Of a DNA stretch of 64,000 bases, positions 10,816-21,520 are shown in pieces; positions within the stretch are counted from its first letter, which is position 1, and each line of letters begins with the position of its first letter. Source of the DNA: Liopterus haemorrhoidalis (lineage: Eukaryota; Arthropoda; Insecta; Coleoptera; Dytiscidae); assembly GCA_963971575.1 (NCBI GenBank), contig OZ020616.1, forward strand, positions 32,778,306 to 32,842,305. The letters are read 5' to 3'. The notes under the pieces are model-generated. The model had not been told where the DNA came from, did not search any database, and saw nothing but the letters and a program-made list of their open reading frames with translations. The position numbers and the translations under genes are program-made.

Positions 10816-11479
10816 ATTACAATTATTTAAATAATCATAATAAAAATCTTACATTTACAAATTAGAATGTAATTATATTATTTAAGTAAGAATATTATTT
10901 AATTAGATTGTTTGACTACATTAGATTACTTAAAAATATTAAAAAGTATTCCGGTTATGATTTAAAAATGAACTTTCGGTTTTCTTTGCTTATTATTTGG
11001 AGGATAAAAATAAGACAAAATTTATTTACTTAATGTAATGAAATCTGACGTTCTTTCCCTTAAATAACCCTGGACCCCATCCATCTCAATCATGGAATTA
11101 TTTCTCTGCTTATTTTATATCTTTCGTTGGCCAAACAAGACATATTCTAATGTCTACCTAAATACACTCATCAAAATGGTTTAGAGATATGTTTTCTAAT
11201 GTTAATTTTGTTATGTGATATCAATGGCTTTTACGTTTAGTCAGTCAGATTAATCCGAGTGATTCAAGTGCTCCCGATCCGTTAGTAAAGTCAGCCGGAG
11301 CATACATATTAGCTTATTTTTAGTTCATCCGATTGATCCGACAGAGCGCTCCGAGCATTTCTAAACAATCCAATGACTGACAAGATTGCTGGGATTAATG
11401 GATTTCTGGTGGTGGGAGTTAGCGCGGGTAAACTGAATCTTACGGACAATTGGAAAGTGGATAAACATCGATCACCCGT
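10816..11479. other. No gene recognised
   Basis: Mostly AT-rich sequence. The short minus-strand ORF at 11309-11536 has no recognisable domain and partly overlaps the retrotransposon fragment on the other strand. Confidence 0.4.
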
Positions 11480-12036
11480 ATTTTCATAATCCAAAAAAGA
11501 GCTCTTAGAATTATGAATGTCCCTTGCAGGACCCATTGCCGGAAACTTTAAAAAAAAATGAGAATTATGTCAGGAGACAGCCTATTTGTATATGTCTGCC
11601 TGGTGTATGTTAAAGAAAACGCAGCCTAGTTTGTCACCGTTTCTTCAAGTCATTCTTATAATGTTTGCTCAAAAGACAATATTCGTCTCCCTAAAATAAC
11701 TTGAGAAGTCAAAAAACGGTCTTTACTCGGCTGCATGTTTCTTCAATTATTTGCCTTCTGCTGTCAGAAATGTAAATAACAGGTCCTTTCGGAAAAAACT
11801 AAGAGAGGTCTTTCTTGAAAGCTGTCTGTACAGCATTGATGAGTACTACAGCATTGATTGGAGCAAATACTAAAAATTTTTCTTCTTTTTTTAAGTACCC
11901 ATCCGGCAATTGTATTAATTTTATAATTTATATTTCAAATTTATATTTCTAATAATTATGTATGATGATCATTGACTAGTATAAACGTGTAAAACTTGTA
12001 TAAGCATTAAATAAAATTATTATTATTATTATTATA
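11480..12036 (+). pseudogene. 3' end of a CR1/Jockey-type retrotransposon with (TTA)n tail
   Basis: Plus-strand frames encode the usual C-terminal end of ORF2: IQKRALRIMNVPCRTHCRKL, YVCLVYVKENA, the HSYN-x-KDNIRLPK block and NGLYSAACFFNYLPSAVRN, then FRKKLREVFLESCLYSIDE before a stop. Frameshifts separate the blocks. The 3' UTR ends in a short TTA repeat at about 12015-12036, a common tail type for CR1-like elements. It is 5' truncated. Confidence 0.7.
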
Positions 12037-12376
12037 AGTGTTGAAAACATAACTTGTAAAATAAAATGTACGAAATAAGTGCCGTTTGAGATAGCATTCT
12101 ATTATTGGTAATAAACTCATATTTACAAAACAAAACGCGGTAGCAGTTTGTTGTTACGGGAAGGGGCCTCTAAGGAGGTCCTCAGGTCCCTAAAGGCGTG
12201 TGATTTGAGAGAACCGCTCCCTCGTCCCACCCGTCAACAATCGACCTGGTTAGCTCAGACGAGTAGAGTTCACAGGATGTCGGCTTGGCTTGAAGAGCCT
12301 AACACTTGACTAAGGTCTCTCTGAAATATATAAAAGGGGGTGTCTACAAAGAATACCAACGAATACAAGTTAGGCA

Positions 12377-12382
12377 TTTATT
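12377..12382 (-). terminator. Possible poly(A) signal of unit A
   Basis: AATAAA on the minus strand, downstream of the TATA box. Unit B has an AATAAA at the corresponding place (14222-14217). Confidence 0.4.
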
Positions 12383-13579
12383 GAGAAATACAAGTTGACA
12401 ATACAAGCAAAAGGTATGTCAAAGAACATAAAGTGAAAAAGGTATATGATGTGAACAAACATCATGAAACTAAATAACAGTATTACAATATTGAAAAAGG
12501 GGGATGGCTGAGTCTAACACTCCAAACACTTCCTTGTGAGGCGAGAAGGGCTTGGGGGCGATAGGCGGGGTATAAAGGGTCGAGGAGGTTTTGGTAGGGG
12601 ACGGTGTCCGGATCGTCTACGGTGTTCCGTCGTTCCTGGTCGGCGAGGCGTCTGGTGTGTCCGGTGGCGATGGTGTCACGGGTCCAAACAACTTCTCGCA
12701 CTCCTCTTCCAAACGGCGCAGGAGTTCTGTCTTGGTCCCGGGTGCTTATAGGAGGGGGCGCTTCTGTGAGAAGGCCAGCGGAATGCTTGAGGGCTCAAGA
12801 AGAGCTGAAGGCTTTCGTAGTGGTGTAGATGGCGGAGTAACAGGTCCGAATAGTTCGTCGAGACGAACCTGTACTGAGCGCCTCTTCGTGGCGGCGGCCG
12901 GCACTGGTCCTGGAGGCCGTGCGGCGGCGGCGGTTGGTGGCAAGTGATCGGTGACAATGCCCTGATTCGTTAGAGTACCCACACGGCCCTATATGTCCGG
13001 TGTGGGGTAACTCTGTCCTAGGGTCCGCGCGGGAGCTGCGGTTGGTGGCGTCGGATTCCAAGCGGCGATGCTTTCGAGCGTCTGTTCGGATTCGCGCGCC
13101 AGGAAGGGCGTATCTTGCCCCTGGGAGCCGTGCGGGAGCGGCGGTTGGTTTCGCTGGCTTCCGGACGATGTCCCAAGTCCGTAAGGCTTGCCTTTTTCGC
13201 GGGCGCGGCAAAAAGTGGGGCGCAACTTTTATTGGGGCGCACTTTCCCAAGTGCGGCCAAACGATAGGGCGCAACTTTCTGGGGGCGCCTTGCCTCGGGC
13301 GTAGCCAAAATATGAGGCGCCGCTTCTGATGACGTCGGAGGGGCAAAGACCCGAGCTCTGGGGTCTTCCTTCCTGAAGAGGTAGAGCTGGGTTTCCCTCG
13401 GAACGTTCTGGTAGGCTACAGCCGTCTCCAACAGCACTAAGCGATGGTGGAATGCCGAGCGCTGTACGTAGCGTTTGTGAGACGCCTTTCCTCGTCGTCG
13501 TGCCAGGACTGCGATGGGTGTCGCGTGGTAGGAACGCGAGGAAGGTGGGTACGTTGGGGTCCGCATCAACCGAACGACT

Positions 13580-13800
13580 CCGCGTTAAGCGAGTTTGTTG
13601 CGGGCCGCGTTAAGCGAACCGTGGTGCGAGCTGCGTTAAGCGAACCGTTGTTGCGGGGCGCGTTAAGCGAACCGTGGTGCGGGCCGCGTTAAGCGAACCG
13701 TTGTTGCGAGGCACGTTAAGCGAACCGTGGTGCGGGCCGCGTTAAGCGAACCGTTGTTGCAAGCCGCGTTAAACAATTTGAGCCCAGCTTTAAGCGAGCT
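13580..13800. repeat. GC-rich minisatellite of unit A (CGTTAAGCGAACCG core)
   Basis: About nine contiguous units of 20-27 bases built on GCGTTAAGCGAACCGT, alternating GGTGCGGGCC and TGTTGCGAGGC connectors. There are no unique spacers, so it is not CRISPR-like. Confidence 0.9.
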
Positions 13801-13845
13801 ATACTGACCAGGATTCACTGGTAGCTGTCCAGAGTTTGGAGCTAC

Positions 13846-13869
13846 TATTTATACTAAATATTGACGTCA
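13846..13869 (-). promoter_or_regulatory. TATA box and CRE-like site of unit A
   Basis: On the minus strand TGACGTCA (13869-13862) is followed by TATAAATA (13853-13846). The same pair at the same spacing occurs in unit B. An ATTGGCT (inverted CCAAT) lies upstream near 13890. This is a predicted RNA polymerase II promoter, not proven. Confidence 0.6.
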
Positions 13870-14216
13870 TTTGGGGAATTCCCAGATTTCAGCCAATAGG
13901 GGTTTAACTCCGCTCATTGATAGGGTCATTTTTGGCAATACCTGCTAAAAATGCGCGGGTTAAGGCAATTAGCGGTTTCAGGTGTCGGCACGAATCACGC
14001 GGTCACGATGAGGTGAAAAAGCGCGCGGTGCGGTCACCGGCACGCGTGCAATCCGCTGTAACAAGGTAGTACCCCAGGAGAAGTTCCCAAGATGACTATC
14101 CAGAACAATGTACCCAGGCTAAGCTCACGAGCAGGGTTTCTAGTATGCCGTCTGAAATTGAGATTGGGTGACCCTTTGGGGGTGTTCCAAATGAAAAGCA
14201 CAATTGAATTTACATA

Positions 14217-14222
14217 TTTATT
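14217..14222 (-). terminator. Possible poly(A) signal of unit B
   Basis: AATAAA on the minus strand at the position equivalent to the one in unit A. Confidence 0.4.
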
Positions 14223-15069
14223 TAACAAAAGCATAAATAAACGTACAGAAGTGTATTTAATCTAAACTTATTCTAACAATACAAAAACAACAATGCAAAG
14301 TTGAGGACTAGGATTGTGGGTTAGGGATTGTGGTTAGGACGAGCGTCGTTGTGCGCGGCGAGCGTCCAACATGGTGATGGGCGTCGCGGCGTTGATCTTC
14401 GATGGACGGCGAGCGTCGTGGTTGTGTCCGTGATGGACGTTTGCGGACGAACAAGTGTACTTTGGTGGCAGCGCCAGCAGGCGTTGCGGTCCGTTGCGCC
14501 GAACATCTCGGTGAGGTGACGGTGACGGAATGCGTGATGCTCTTATCCTTTACAGTCCTTCGTTCCAATACTCATCCAGAGCAATGGGTGACTGTAGGTT
14601 TAAGATTTTTGGCGGGTGGCGCTTCAAGCGAGAAGACCAATAGATAATTAAGGACTCAGAAGAACTGAAGGCTTTCGTGGTCCTGGTTTCCAGGCGCCGC
14701 TGTGATGTTTCCGCATTTCCGTACGGTTTTGTGCCCTGGTGGAGATACAATTTCGGCCCTGGGAGCCGTGCGGGAGCAGCGGTTAGCGGCACTGGATTGG
14801 TGTTGTTGCCCTGATTCATTTAAGCCGGCGGTCATATTTTGCCCCGGGCGCGGGAAAATATAGGGCGCCACTTTCGGGAGGGTGATCGGCCCCGGGCGCG
14901 TCCAAACTATGGGGCGCCACTTCCGATGATGTTAGTGGTGCGGTGAACCGGGCTTTCGGGTCTTCCTTCTCTGGAAGCGTTGAGCTTCCTCCGAGACATT
15001 CTTCCCCATCGTCGTTGCTGGCGGCGGTTGGTTCCATGTAGTAGGAACGAACGGGAGGGGTGGGTTAGC

Positions 15070-15330
15070 GACTGCGCGTAAAGCGAGTCGTCGCGTCGAA
15101 CTCTGCGTAAAGCGAGTTGTAGCTAAACGCAGCGTAAAGCGCGTTATCATGGAACACAGCGTAAAGCGCGTTATCGGCGAACGCAGCGTAAAGCGCGTTA
15201 TCGCAGAACGCAGCGTAAAGCGCGTTTGTTGCGGTCTCGCGTAAAGCGAACCGTGGGGCCAAACCCGCGTAAAGCGAGTCGGCCAACGCAGCGTAAAGCG
15301 CCTTTGTTGCAGCTCAAGCGTTAAGTGAGC
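15070..15330. repeat. GC-rich minisatellite of unit B (CGCAGCGTAAAGCGCGTTAT core)
   Basis: Ten or so units of 22-27 bases on the core GCGTAAAGCG. The core is one base different from unit A's GCGTTAAGCG, so the arrays are homologous but were amplified separately. Confidence 0.9.
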
Positions 15331-15377
15331 TGTGGTGGTGACAAGCGAACTGGTAGCTGTCAAGAGTTTGGAGCTAT

Positions 15378-15401
15378 TATTTATACTAAATATTGACGTC
15401 A
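15378..15401 (-). promoter_or_regulatory. TATA box and CRE-like site of unit B
   Basis: TGACGTCA (15401-15394) followed by TATAAATA (15385-15378) on the minus strand, conserved with unit A together with the ATTGGCT motif upstream. Conservation between diverged units supports a real promoter. Confidence 0.6.
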
Positions 15402-15595
15402 TTAGGGGAATTCCCGGATTTCAGCCAATAGAATTTTAACTCCGCCCATTGATAGGGTCATTTTTTGGCAATACCTGCTAAAAATGCGCGGGTTAAGACA
15501 ATTAGCGGTTTCAGGTGTCGGCACGAATCACGCGGTCACGATGATGAAAAAAGCGCGCGGTGCGGTCACCGGCACGCGTGCAATCCGCGGTAACA

Positions 15596-15813
15596 AGTTG
15601 TAATCAACGACAGAAATTTTACAGTTGCATTTAGCGCCACCGTCACCAGGCGTCACTATTTAATTTCAAACTTATATGCTTACGAAAATGTTAACAAAAT
15701 TTAAGCAATCCGACTAATATTGTGACTTTACCAGATCAATCTAATGCTTTTGTTATAGTTATTTTATTTTGTAATTTGAGGAAGCCTGTTATTGGTTCTG
15801 TGAACTGTTGTAC
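15596..15813. other. Spacer, no gene recognised
   Basis: Sequence between unit B and the octamer array. Nothing is identified. Confidence 0.4.
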
Positions 15814-16030
15814 ATAAATTAATAAATTAATAAATTAATAAATTAATAAATTAATAAATTAATAAATTAATAAATTAATAAATTAATAAATTAATAAATT
15901 AATAAATTAATAAATTAATAAATTAATAAATTAATAAATTAATAAATTAATAAATTAATAAATTAATAAATTAATAAATTAATAAATTAATAAATTAATA
16001 AATTAATAAATTAATAAATTAATAAATAAA
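15814..16030. repeat. (AATAAATT)n octamer array
   Basis: About 27 near-perfect copies of the 8-base unit TTAATAAA in a row. It borders the 3' side of a minus-strand RT fragment, whose 3' tail may have seeded the array. Confidence 0.95.
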
Positions 16031-17020
16031 TGATGAAGGTTTGCACTGCGATGGGCTTCGCGATTCTGATTCAACTCTAGTGGGGGGCGGTCTTGTGAAT
16101 GTTTACACACGGGTAGTTTACGCCCGCACGAGGGTCCTGTTAACATGCTTTTCTGTATCTGTGCTTGAGCCCTATAGGATGATCCCATCATTTATGTGAG
16201 GATGGAAAAAAGCAAAGTACGCCATTCTTGCTGCTTCTTTCGTTATTAACTTAATAATTTTCCATAACGCGAAGAAAGCTCTCGACAATTTTGCACATAA
16301 TTTATTCTTGCATCTATGTGTATTCCTAAAAATTTTGCACTGTCTTTTTCTGCAAGCTCAATATGCTTATTTGTGATTATGAAATGCTTTGTTTTTTCAG
16401 TGTTTAACGCTTGTTAACGTTAAACTACGCCGTTGCTAGATTTAGACACGTGTTTCTTAAGGCAACTAAAGTACTCAGCTCTACCGTTGATCATAAAAAG
16501 TTTGTGTCATCAGCAAATAATATAGTCTCGAACATCTTTCACACTTCTCCTACATACTTAGGGAGATCATTCATGTATAAAATAAACAGTATTGGCCCTA
16601 ATACTGAACCTTGTGGAATTCCTATTTGCACCTTAATGAGTTCATAAAATATTCCTCCAGAATACACACATTATTTCCTATTATTTAGATAAGACCTCAG
16701 AAGTTCCAGCGCTGGTCCTTTAATTCCTATCTCTTCCAACTAGCTTAGAAGCATTTCAAAGTCCACACATTGAAATGCTTTTGCCAGGTCAAAGAATAAT
16801 AATGATTTTTTTTTTCGTTTAGATTTTTATAAATAAATTCAAATGCTTTGATTAAGGCATCTGTAGTGCTTTTGTTTTCCTGGAAACAAAACTGAGCAGG
16901 TGTTATGATTATTTAAGAGGGCAATAAGTCAATTTTTTATTATGTATTCAAACACTTTAGATATAATTGGTAAAACAGATATAGGTCTAAAATTTCCTGG
17001 GTCATCAGTTTTACTTTTTT
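16031..17020 (-). pseudogene. Non-LTR reverse transcriptase remnant
   Basis: The minus strand reads, in order: NFRPISVLPIISKVFEYIIK (RT fingers), a degenerate QENKSTTDALIKAFEFI block, LFFDLAKAFQCVDFEML with the first catalytic Asp, [31 protein letters not shown] (complete motif B) and ETILFADDTNF, the intact FADD catalytic box. After that KHFIITNKHIEL and FLGIHIDAR type segments are visible across frameshifts, then HPHIND near 16195. Stops and shifts occur every 30-60 codons. The catalytic motifs are well kept for a pseudogene, so the copy is not very old. Confidence 0.85.
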
Positions 17021-18037
17021 TGTGGTAGGGGTTCCGAGACTAAATTATAGACCGATTTGATAACTTTAGTTATATATATTTATTTATAGATATTATATAT
17101 AGATAGAGATAGGCTTTTATAACGTATGTACGAACAATATCAGTCCCTGTAATGAATTACTGGTCTTCCATTTCTATAAATTTCACGGTTTGGCAGTGTC
17201 TTTTACAAAATATTATTTCAAAGCCCTCTTCTACTTTGCCTAATATTTTAACCGAGTCTCAGGTGGCTAATTACTACTATAACACATACGTGCAAACAAG
17301 TACACATTAATTATATCAGAAACAATACTTACTTTATTTTGATTTAAAATACAGTAAGTATTTCACCACGTCACTTTATAGAAAAACTTTCACTAAAATT
17401 TTCATTAGTCTACGCAACGACATTAGAACAGAACATTAATTAGAATTAGACATAAATCGTTATTTAACGAAGTATAGGGATGTCAACAATTAAATGTTTA
17501 TAGACCCAAACAATTTCTTAGAAAATGACACATGCCCTAGTTACCCAGACACACCTTAATCATCATTTGATTTTTGATTTATATTATATAAGATGTTACC
17601 TTAAATTGCTGATGCGTTGCATACAAAAGGGGCCCCTGAAGATGGCTGCTGCACAAAGACCTGTGGAGGAAAGTTCAGGAAAACAAACTCATACAAACAC
17701 AGTGTAGTCCAAGATGAAACTTCTGTTCGTGTAAGCAAAATAATAAATATATAAGACGATGCACAATGGCATATCACATGCCGTGGACTGCAAAAGACAT
17801 ATGCTGGAAAACCAACAATAAGCGCGCGGATTTATCTTATCAGGCGAAATTTGCAAAGAGAGTGAAAAAATTAAAATATACGACTAGCTACCGTATATCC
17901 TCCTCTCAATATTAAATAATAAATTTGAAAAAAGTTGTGGCGCGAACAAACTAATCAAAATCAAACATTTTTTACGAATATTTTAGTAATCGTAATGCAC
18001 AAGTAGTTGATTACTCAGAGTTGTGTTGTTAATTATA
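17021..18037. other. No gene recognised
   Basis: AT-rich sequence. The 60-residue ORF at 17525-17707 shows no domain. A GGTTCCGAGACTAAATTATA segment near 17029 marks the edge of the RT remnant. Confidence 0.4.
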
Positions 18038-18231
18038 CCATGAGTTCAAAAGGAAATTACATAAGGGTTGGCTATGGAAAATAAAAGTAATGTCAACAGC
18101 AAGTTTCAGAATTAATTAATTGTAACCACTGTTGTTCTTGTCATAAGGTTATATTGTTATATAAAGCTTGCAGTAGACATTATTTTTTTTTCCATAGCCA
18201 ACCCTTATGTAATTTCTTTTTGAACTCATGG
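18038..18231. mobile_element. 194-bp TA-flanked MITE
   Basis: The left end CCATGAGTTCAAAAGGAAAT and further bases to about 45 bp are repeated inverted at the right end. TA flanks both ends (18036-18037, 18232-18233). There is no coding capacity. Structure and target site fit a Tc1/mariner-type MITE. Confidence 0.85.
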
Positions 18232-18329
18232 TATAAGCAATAAAGTGAAATAAAAACATAGCTATTGCATAACTATTAATATGAATTTTCACAAATTAAT
18301 GACCTACATCATCAACTATATTACATATG

Positions 18330-18783
18330 ATCTTGTCGAGTTGCACCAAAATCAGGTTATACCAAGTTATAGTACGTCCCGTACTTATGTATGGCTCCGA
18401 AACATGGACCTTAAAAAAACGAAATCGACATCACCTCATAGTTTTCGAAAATAAAATATTACGCAGAATCTTTGTTCCCATTCAACAACGAACAAATATA
18501 TCCGAGAACTGTACTCAAGGCCAAGTATCACCCAAGAACTCAGGGGCAGACGATTACAGGGGATAGGATACGTTAGGATTAGAGAGGACAGAATGGTTAC
18601 GAAGATATGGAAAGGAAGATTGAATACCCGTCGACCAGTGGGAAGACCCCGCAAGAGATGGAGAGATCAGCTAACCGAAGATTTAATAATTATTGGTATA
18701 CAGGGTATTTGGCAAGACCTGACAATGAATAGATCGAGATGGAGGGCTTATGTGAATGAGGCCAAAAGTCAACCTGACTGATA
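18330..18783 (+). pseudogene. C-terminal fragment of an RTE-like retrotransposon ORF
   Basis: The plus strand encodes KIRLYQVIVRPVLMYGSETW, a FENKILRRIF block and, in another frame, RPVGRPRKRWRDQLTEDL followed by RSRWRAYVNEAK. The PVL-YGSETW, GRPRKRW and W-x-x-x-V-x-x-AK blocks in this order are the normal 3' end of a large arthropod non-LTR ORF. One frameshift lies near 18560. There is no upstream RT, so the copy is 5' truncated. Confidence 0.8.
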
Positions 18784-19075
18784 GTGCCCAAAGAAGAAAA
18801 AAAAAGAAGAATTCATAGGTCTGTAAATGCATTGAAATACAAATTTAAAGGAAAGAATAAAGTCTTTAATTATTCTAATTAATACACTTTCAAGTTAAAA
18901 TTAAATTATTATACATATTACAAATATTTTTTAATAATTATTATGCCACAGAAGATGTATATTCAATATTGTAGAAACTGAAAAAATTTTGAACCAAAGT
19001 GTTCATATAATCGAGGAAAATAAAGTAATATTTTGAGGCCTCGTAGATAAAATTATATACTATATAAACTATATT
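18784..19075. other. Flank of IR pseudogene B
   Basis: AT-rich sequence downstream of the receptor pseudogene. No feature is recognised. Confidence 0.4.
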
Positions 19076-20672
19076 TTAAGAATTTATATTGATTATTTTT
19101 CTTCCAACAATAATTTCAATAAGAAACACAAATAAGCTCAAAGCTAAACCAGTGAAAAGTACATAAAATGATCCTTTAAATTTACTAAGCGAAAATGATT
19201 TGAATCCACCGATTTCACGTATTTCAGTTAATTTCATTTTAAGAGAGCATCTATAGTTTGTCTTTTCTACAAATCATGCAATCCCGCTTCCATTATACGT
19301 CTTACATACTTTTCAAACATAGGTTTGTAAGGAGATCCTTTGGTAATGTGAAAGGAAGAATAATTCGGTATATAACTTTCCTTAACTATATGAAATACTG
19401 GGCGTTGTGCTGCCAAAAATTCAGCTCTGTCGTAATTTATGATTATGCCAACGTCTGTTGGAATCTTGAATATATTTTCTTGAATTTTATAATAGTTTGT
19501 CATATTTAAATAATATAATTTGCTAACTAAATCATAATGCCCAGTTAGTTTGAAACTATCCATAATTAAATCAGCTAAGCCTTTCGGTGTTCCTACTCGA
19601 ATAGATGATTGTGCAAGCTGCTTCAAAGTATTTATTTCTGGCTCATAATCAGTGATGGTTAAAATACTTGTTAATATTGATTGAAAACAGTTATCGATAA
19701 TTTAAAGACATAACAATAGGCAAATCAAAAACATTCTTTCATTAATATTACTTGGTAGACAATACAAACAAGATCCCAGTACAACTCGAAAATTATTTAA
19801 AAACAAACAACATAACAATTCTAGACGATTCTTTTTGTCCTTGATCTCCTTTATTTTGTTTTCAATGTTGTGCAAGAAGAACCAGAACAATGGACAAATA
19901 AATATAAAGAACGTCAACATAACAGCAAAACCTTCACAGAAGAGTTCAACTAGATGACTGTATTGTGTTCTTAGTTTTGCTCTGGGTATACAAGCCACAA
20001 TATCATCTTTAGCATGGGGATAAAGGATATCGGTAGCATTGTTTATAACTGCATCTAAAGAATCAATTATATAGTCAATGCTATGATTGTTTATGATCGG
20101 GATCTTTAAATATTCTTTCTTATATAGATTAATTAATCTCCACGGATTGTCCAAACCATATAGACTATCTAATTCCAATACTTTTAAAGTTGCATTACAT
20201 TTATTAGCAATAGTGTACGCTAGAATTCCATCTTTCCCAAATATTTTTTTTCTCCATCAACTGACAAAAGTGTGGGTTACACTTTTGTATAATCATCTGA
20301 TCTCGTTAATAAAGAATTCAATGCATATCCATTCATATTTTTAATTTTATCATAAAACGCACCAGCTATTGTCAAATATTCAGAGTATCTGTCGAAATAA
20401 GGATTGAACCCTATAACTTGCACTGATTCATTCATCCATGTTACAATAATGATATTTAAAATCTTCCTTTTCCAAATTACACGAAACATGTCCTCTACGA
20501 GTTGCTTTTCTGTTTCTCCTTGTAATACCAGAACTATTTTTGATGTGGGTTTCCATAGAGGCGTATATTTAATGCAATCCAGTGTTTCTTTTGTGGCTTG
20601 GAGAGATGGTTCAACAAAAATAAAAATGAAATTTAAATAATCGAAGTACATTTGCACTTCAGTTTGGTGGGA
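19076..20672 (-). pseudogene. Divergent ionotropic receptor (IR) pseudogene B
   Basis: Paralogue of the intact IR. In order: MYFDYLNFIFIFVEPSLQ, KIVLVLQGETEKQLVEDMF, IIIVTWMNESVQVIGFNPY, GLDNPWRLI, DILYPHAKDDIVACIPRAK, TM1 (FAVMLTFFIFICPLFWFFL), a pore-like LFLNNFRVVLGS stretch, QSILTSILTITDYEPEINTL (end of TM2 into S2), IIINYDRAEFLAAQRPVFHI, and a C-terminal TM3 (GSFYVLFTGLALSLFVFLIE) ending at a TAA at 19078-19076. Lesions: the conserved Trp of KVWV is TAA (20279-20277), one base is missing in the GKDG codons near 20235, there is a TAA in TM2 near 19704, the conserved Trp of DLWKEH is TAG near 19267, and a frameshift follows it. The acceptor near 20673 is weak. Confidence 0.85.
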
Positions 20673-21020
20673 CTCTAGATATTATTAAAATATAAGAGAG
20701 CCGCGAGGACGTGGTAGGAGCAGGACGGCCGTGTTAGAATAGCAAGTTGTTTTATTTTCAAGTTAAATTTGTAGATGCCGGGAGGACGCAAAATCTACAC
20801 AGGACGGCCGTGTAAGGATCAGATCTAGTTCTTGGACGTCCTTTGTAATATGTTACGTTAGTAACCATAACATAATGATATATGTGTGACAGATTGTAAA
20901 TAGACGTAGTAATAAATGCTTATATGTGCTTGGATTTGTGTGTTTTAATTGATTATTATAAACGCTATATATATATATATATATATAAAGCGTTCTATCA
21001 TACATACAAAATGACTGTTT
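20673..21020. repeat. LTR-like repeat fragment with (TA)n
   Basis: A moderately GC-rich block carries AGGACGGCCGTGT twice (near 20721 and 20800), a TGTTAGAATA start-like string at about 20733 and an AATAAA at about 20911. A (TA)n run follows at about 20969-20988. This resembles a copia-type solo LTR, but no matching second LTR, primer site or target duplication is seen, so the call is tentative. Confidence 0.3.
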
Positions 21021-21520
21021 TTAGATTGCTCGTATGCGAATTTTTCTTAGAGCAAAGTCATCTATCAACTCCGAAAATCTAAATGAACTTACACTTTCAT
21101 GTTCTATGCTCATAAGAGAGAGTAGAGGAAGTCTCTGCTGTCCATTGAACTTCGAAGTTAATTTTTTAATCTTTTCAACTTCGAAAACGAACGCTCTCCA
21201 CTGCAGCTGGATACCATCATAAAGAGATAGATGCGCAGCGCTATTGGAACATATAGGAAATCTTTGAGTACATAATATGCAACACTGCACTTCTCGCGAA
21301 GAATAGCCTGGACGCCGTTGTACTTTCCATTCATATTAGAAGCATTGCCACGACACTCTTTAATGTCTATGCCATTTTCTTCCAAAAAATTAAAAATAAT
21401 CTTCGCAATTTCTGACCCAGTGTGCGAAAACATTGGTATAAACTTTAGAAATCGCTCAACGGGACGGGAGTCTTGAACACAGTGGATAATCAATGTAAGC
21501 TGGTCCACATGCATTACATC
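21021..21520 (-). pseudogene. hAT-type transposase remnant
   Basis: The minus strand has a DQLTLIIHCVQDSRPVERFL block, then SHTGSEIAKIIFNFLEENGI and CRGNASNMNGKYNGVQA, which are the conserved core of the TTF/zf-MYM-like hAT proteins. It then jumps to a C-terminal dimerisation region: VPIALRIYLFMMVSSCSGER, FSKLKRLKN and, in a second frame, SLMSIEHESV and FRFSELIDDFALRKIR. The middle is deleted and one frameshift lies near 21165. No terminal inverted repeats were found around it. Confidence 0.65.

Larger units (their letters stand above)
12149..14063 (-). mobile_element. GC-rich LTR-like unit A
   Basis: The first of two head-to-tail related units. On the minus strand it begins TGTTACAGCGGATTGCACGC and ends in GTAACAACA, so it has TG...CA-type termini. 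It holds a CCAAT-like motif, a TGACGTCA box, a TATA box, a GC-rich minisatellite and a distal AATAAA on the minus strand. That is the order expected for U3-R-U5 of an LTR, but the unit is long (about 1.9 kb). AGTT precedes it (12145-12148) and also follows unit B (15596-15599), a possible 4-bp target duplication for the pair. No gag or pol lies between or next to the units. An unrelated tandem repeat family remains possible. Confidence 0.55.
14064..15595 (-). mobile_element. GC-rich LTR-like unit B
   Basis: Homologous to unit A over the terminal 270 bp (15330-15595 against 13797-14063, with scattered differences), over the TGCGGGAGC-GGCGGTT and GGGCGCCACTTT blocks, and over the distal region (GGCTAAGCTCACGAGCAGGG here against GGTTAGCTCAGACGAGTAGA in A). 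The minus strand starts TGTTACCGCGGATTGCACGC. Its minisatellite uses a different unit length from A. The level of divergence suggests the pair is not a fresh duplication. Confidence 0.55.

Noticed and set aside
12483..13692. Many overlapping ORFs of 70-180 codons on both strands
   Set aside because: They lie in GC-rich repeat units where stop codons are rare. They overlap each other in all frames, have no domains, and coincide with tandem repeats.
13580..15330. Repeat arrays resembling a CRISPR layout
   Set aside because: Units are contiguous and degenerate without unique spacers, no cas genes are present, and the context is eukaryotic.
14932..15402. 156-codon minus-strand ORF with a repeating RFTLR peptide
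   Set aside because: The peptide repeat is a plain translation of the minisatellite, and it overlaps another repeat-encoded frame (15065-15286). There is no independent evidence for a protein.
16411..16647. Plus-strand ORF of 78 codons
   Set aside because: It is the antisense of the RT motif B/FADD region, which is clear on the minus strand.
20673..21020. A complete copia LTR retrotransposon
   Set aside because: Only an LTR-like block is seen, with no second copy, primer site, gag or pol.
21034..21222. Plus-strand ORF of 62 codons
   Set aside because: Antisense of the hAT C-terminal dimerisation segment.
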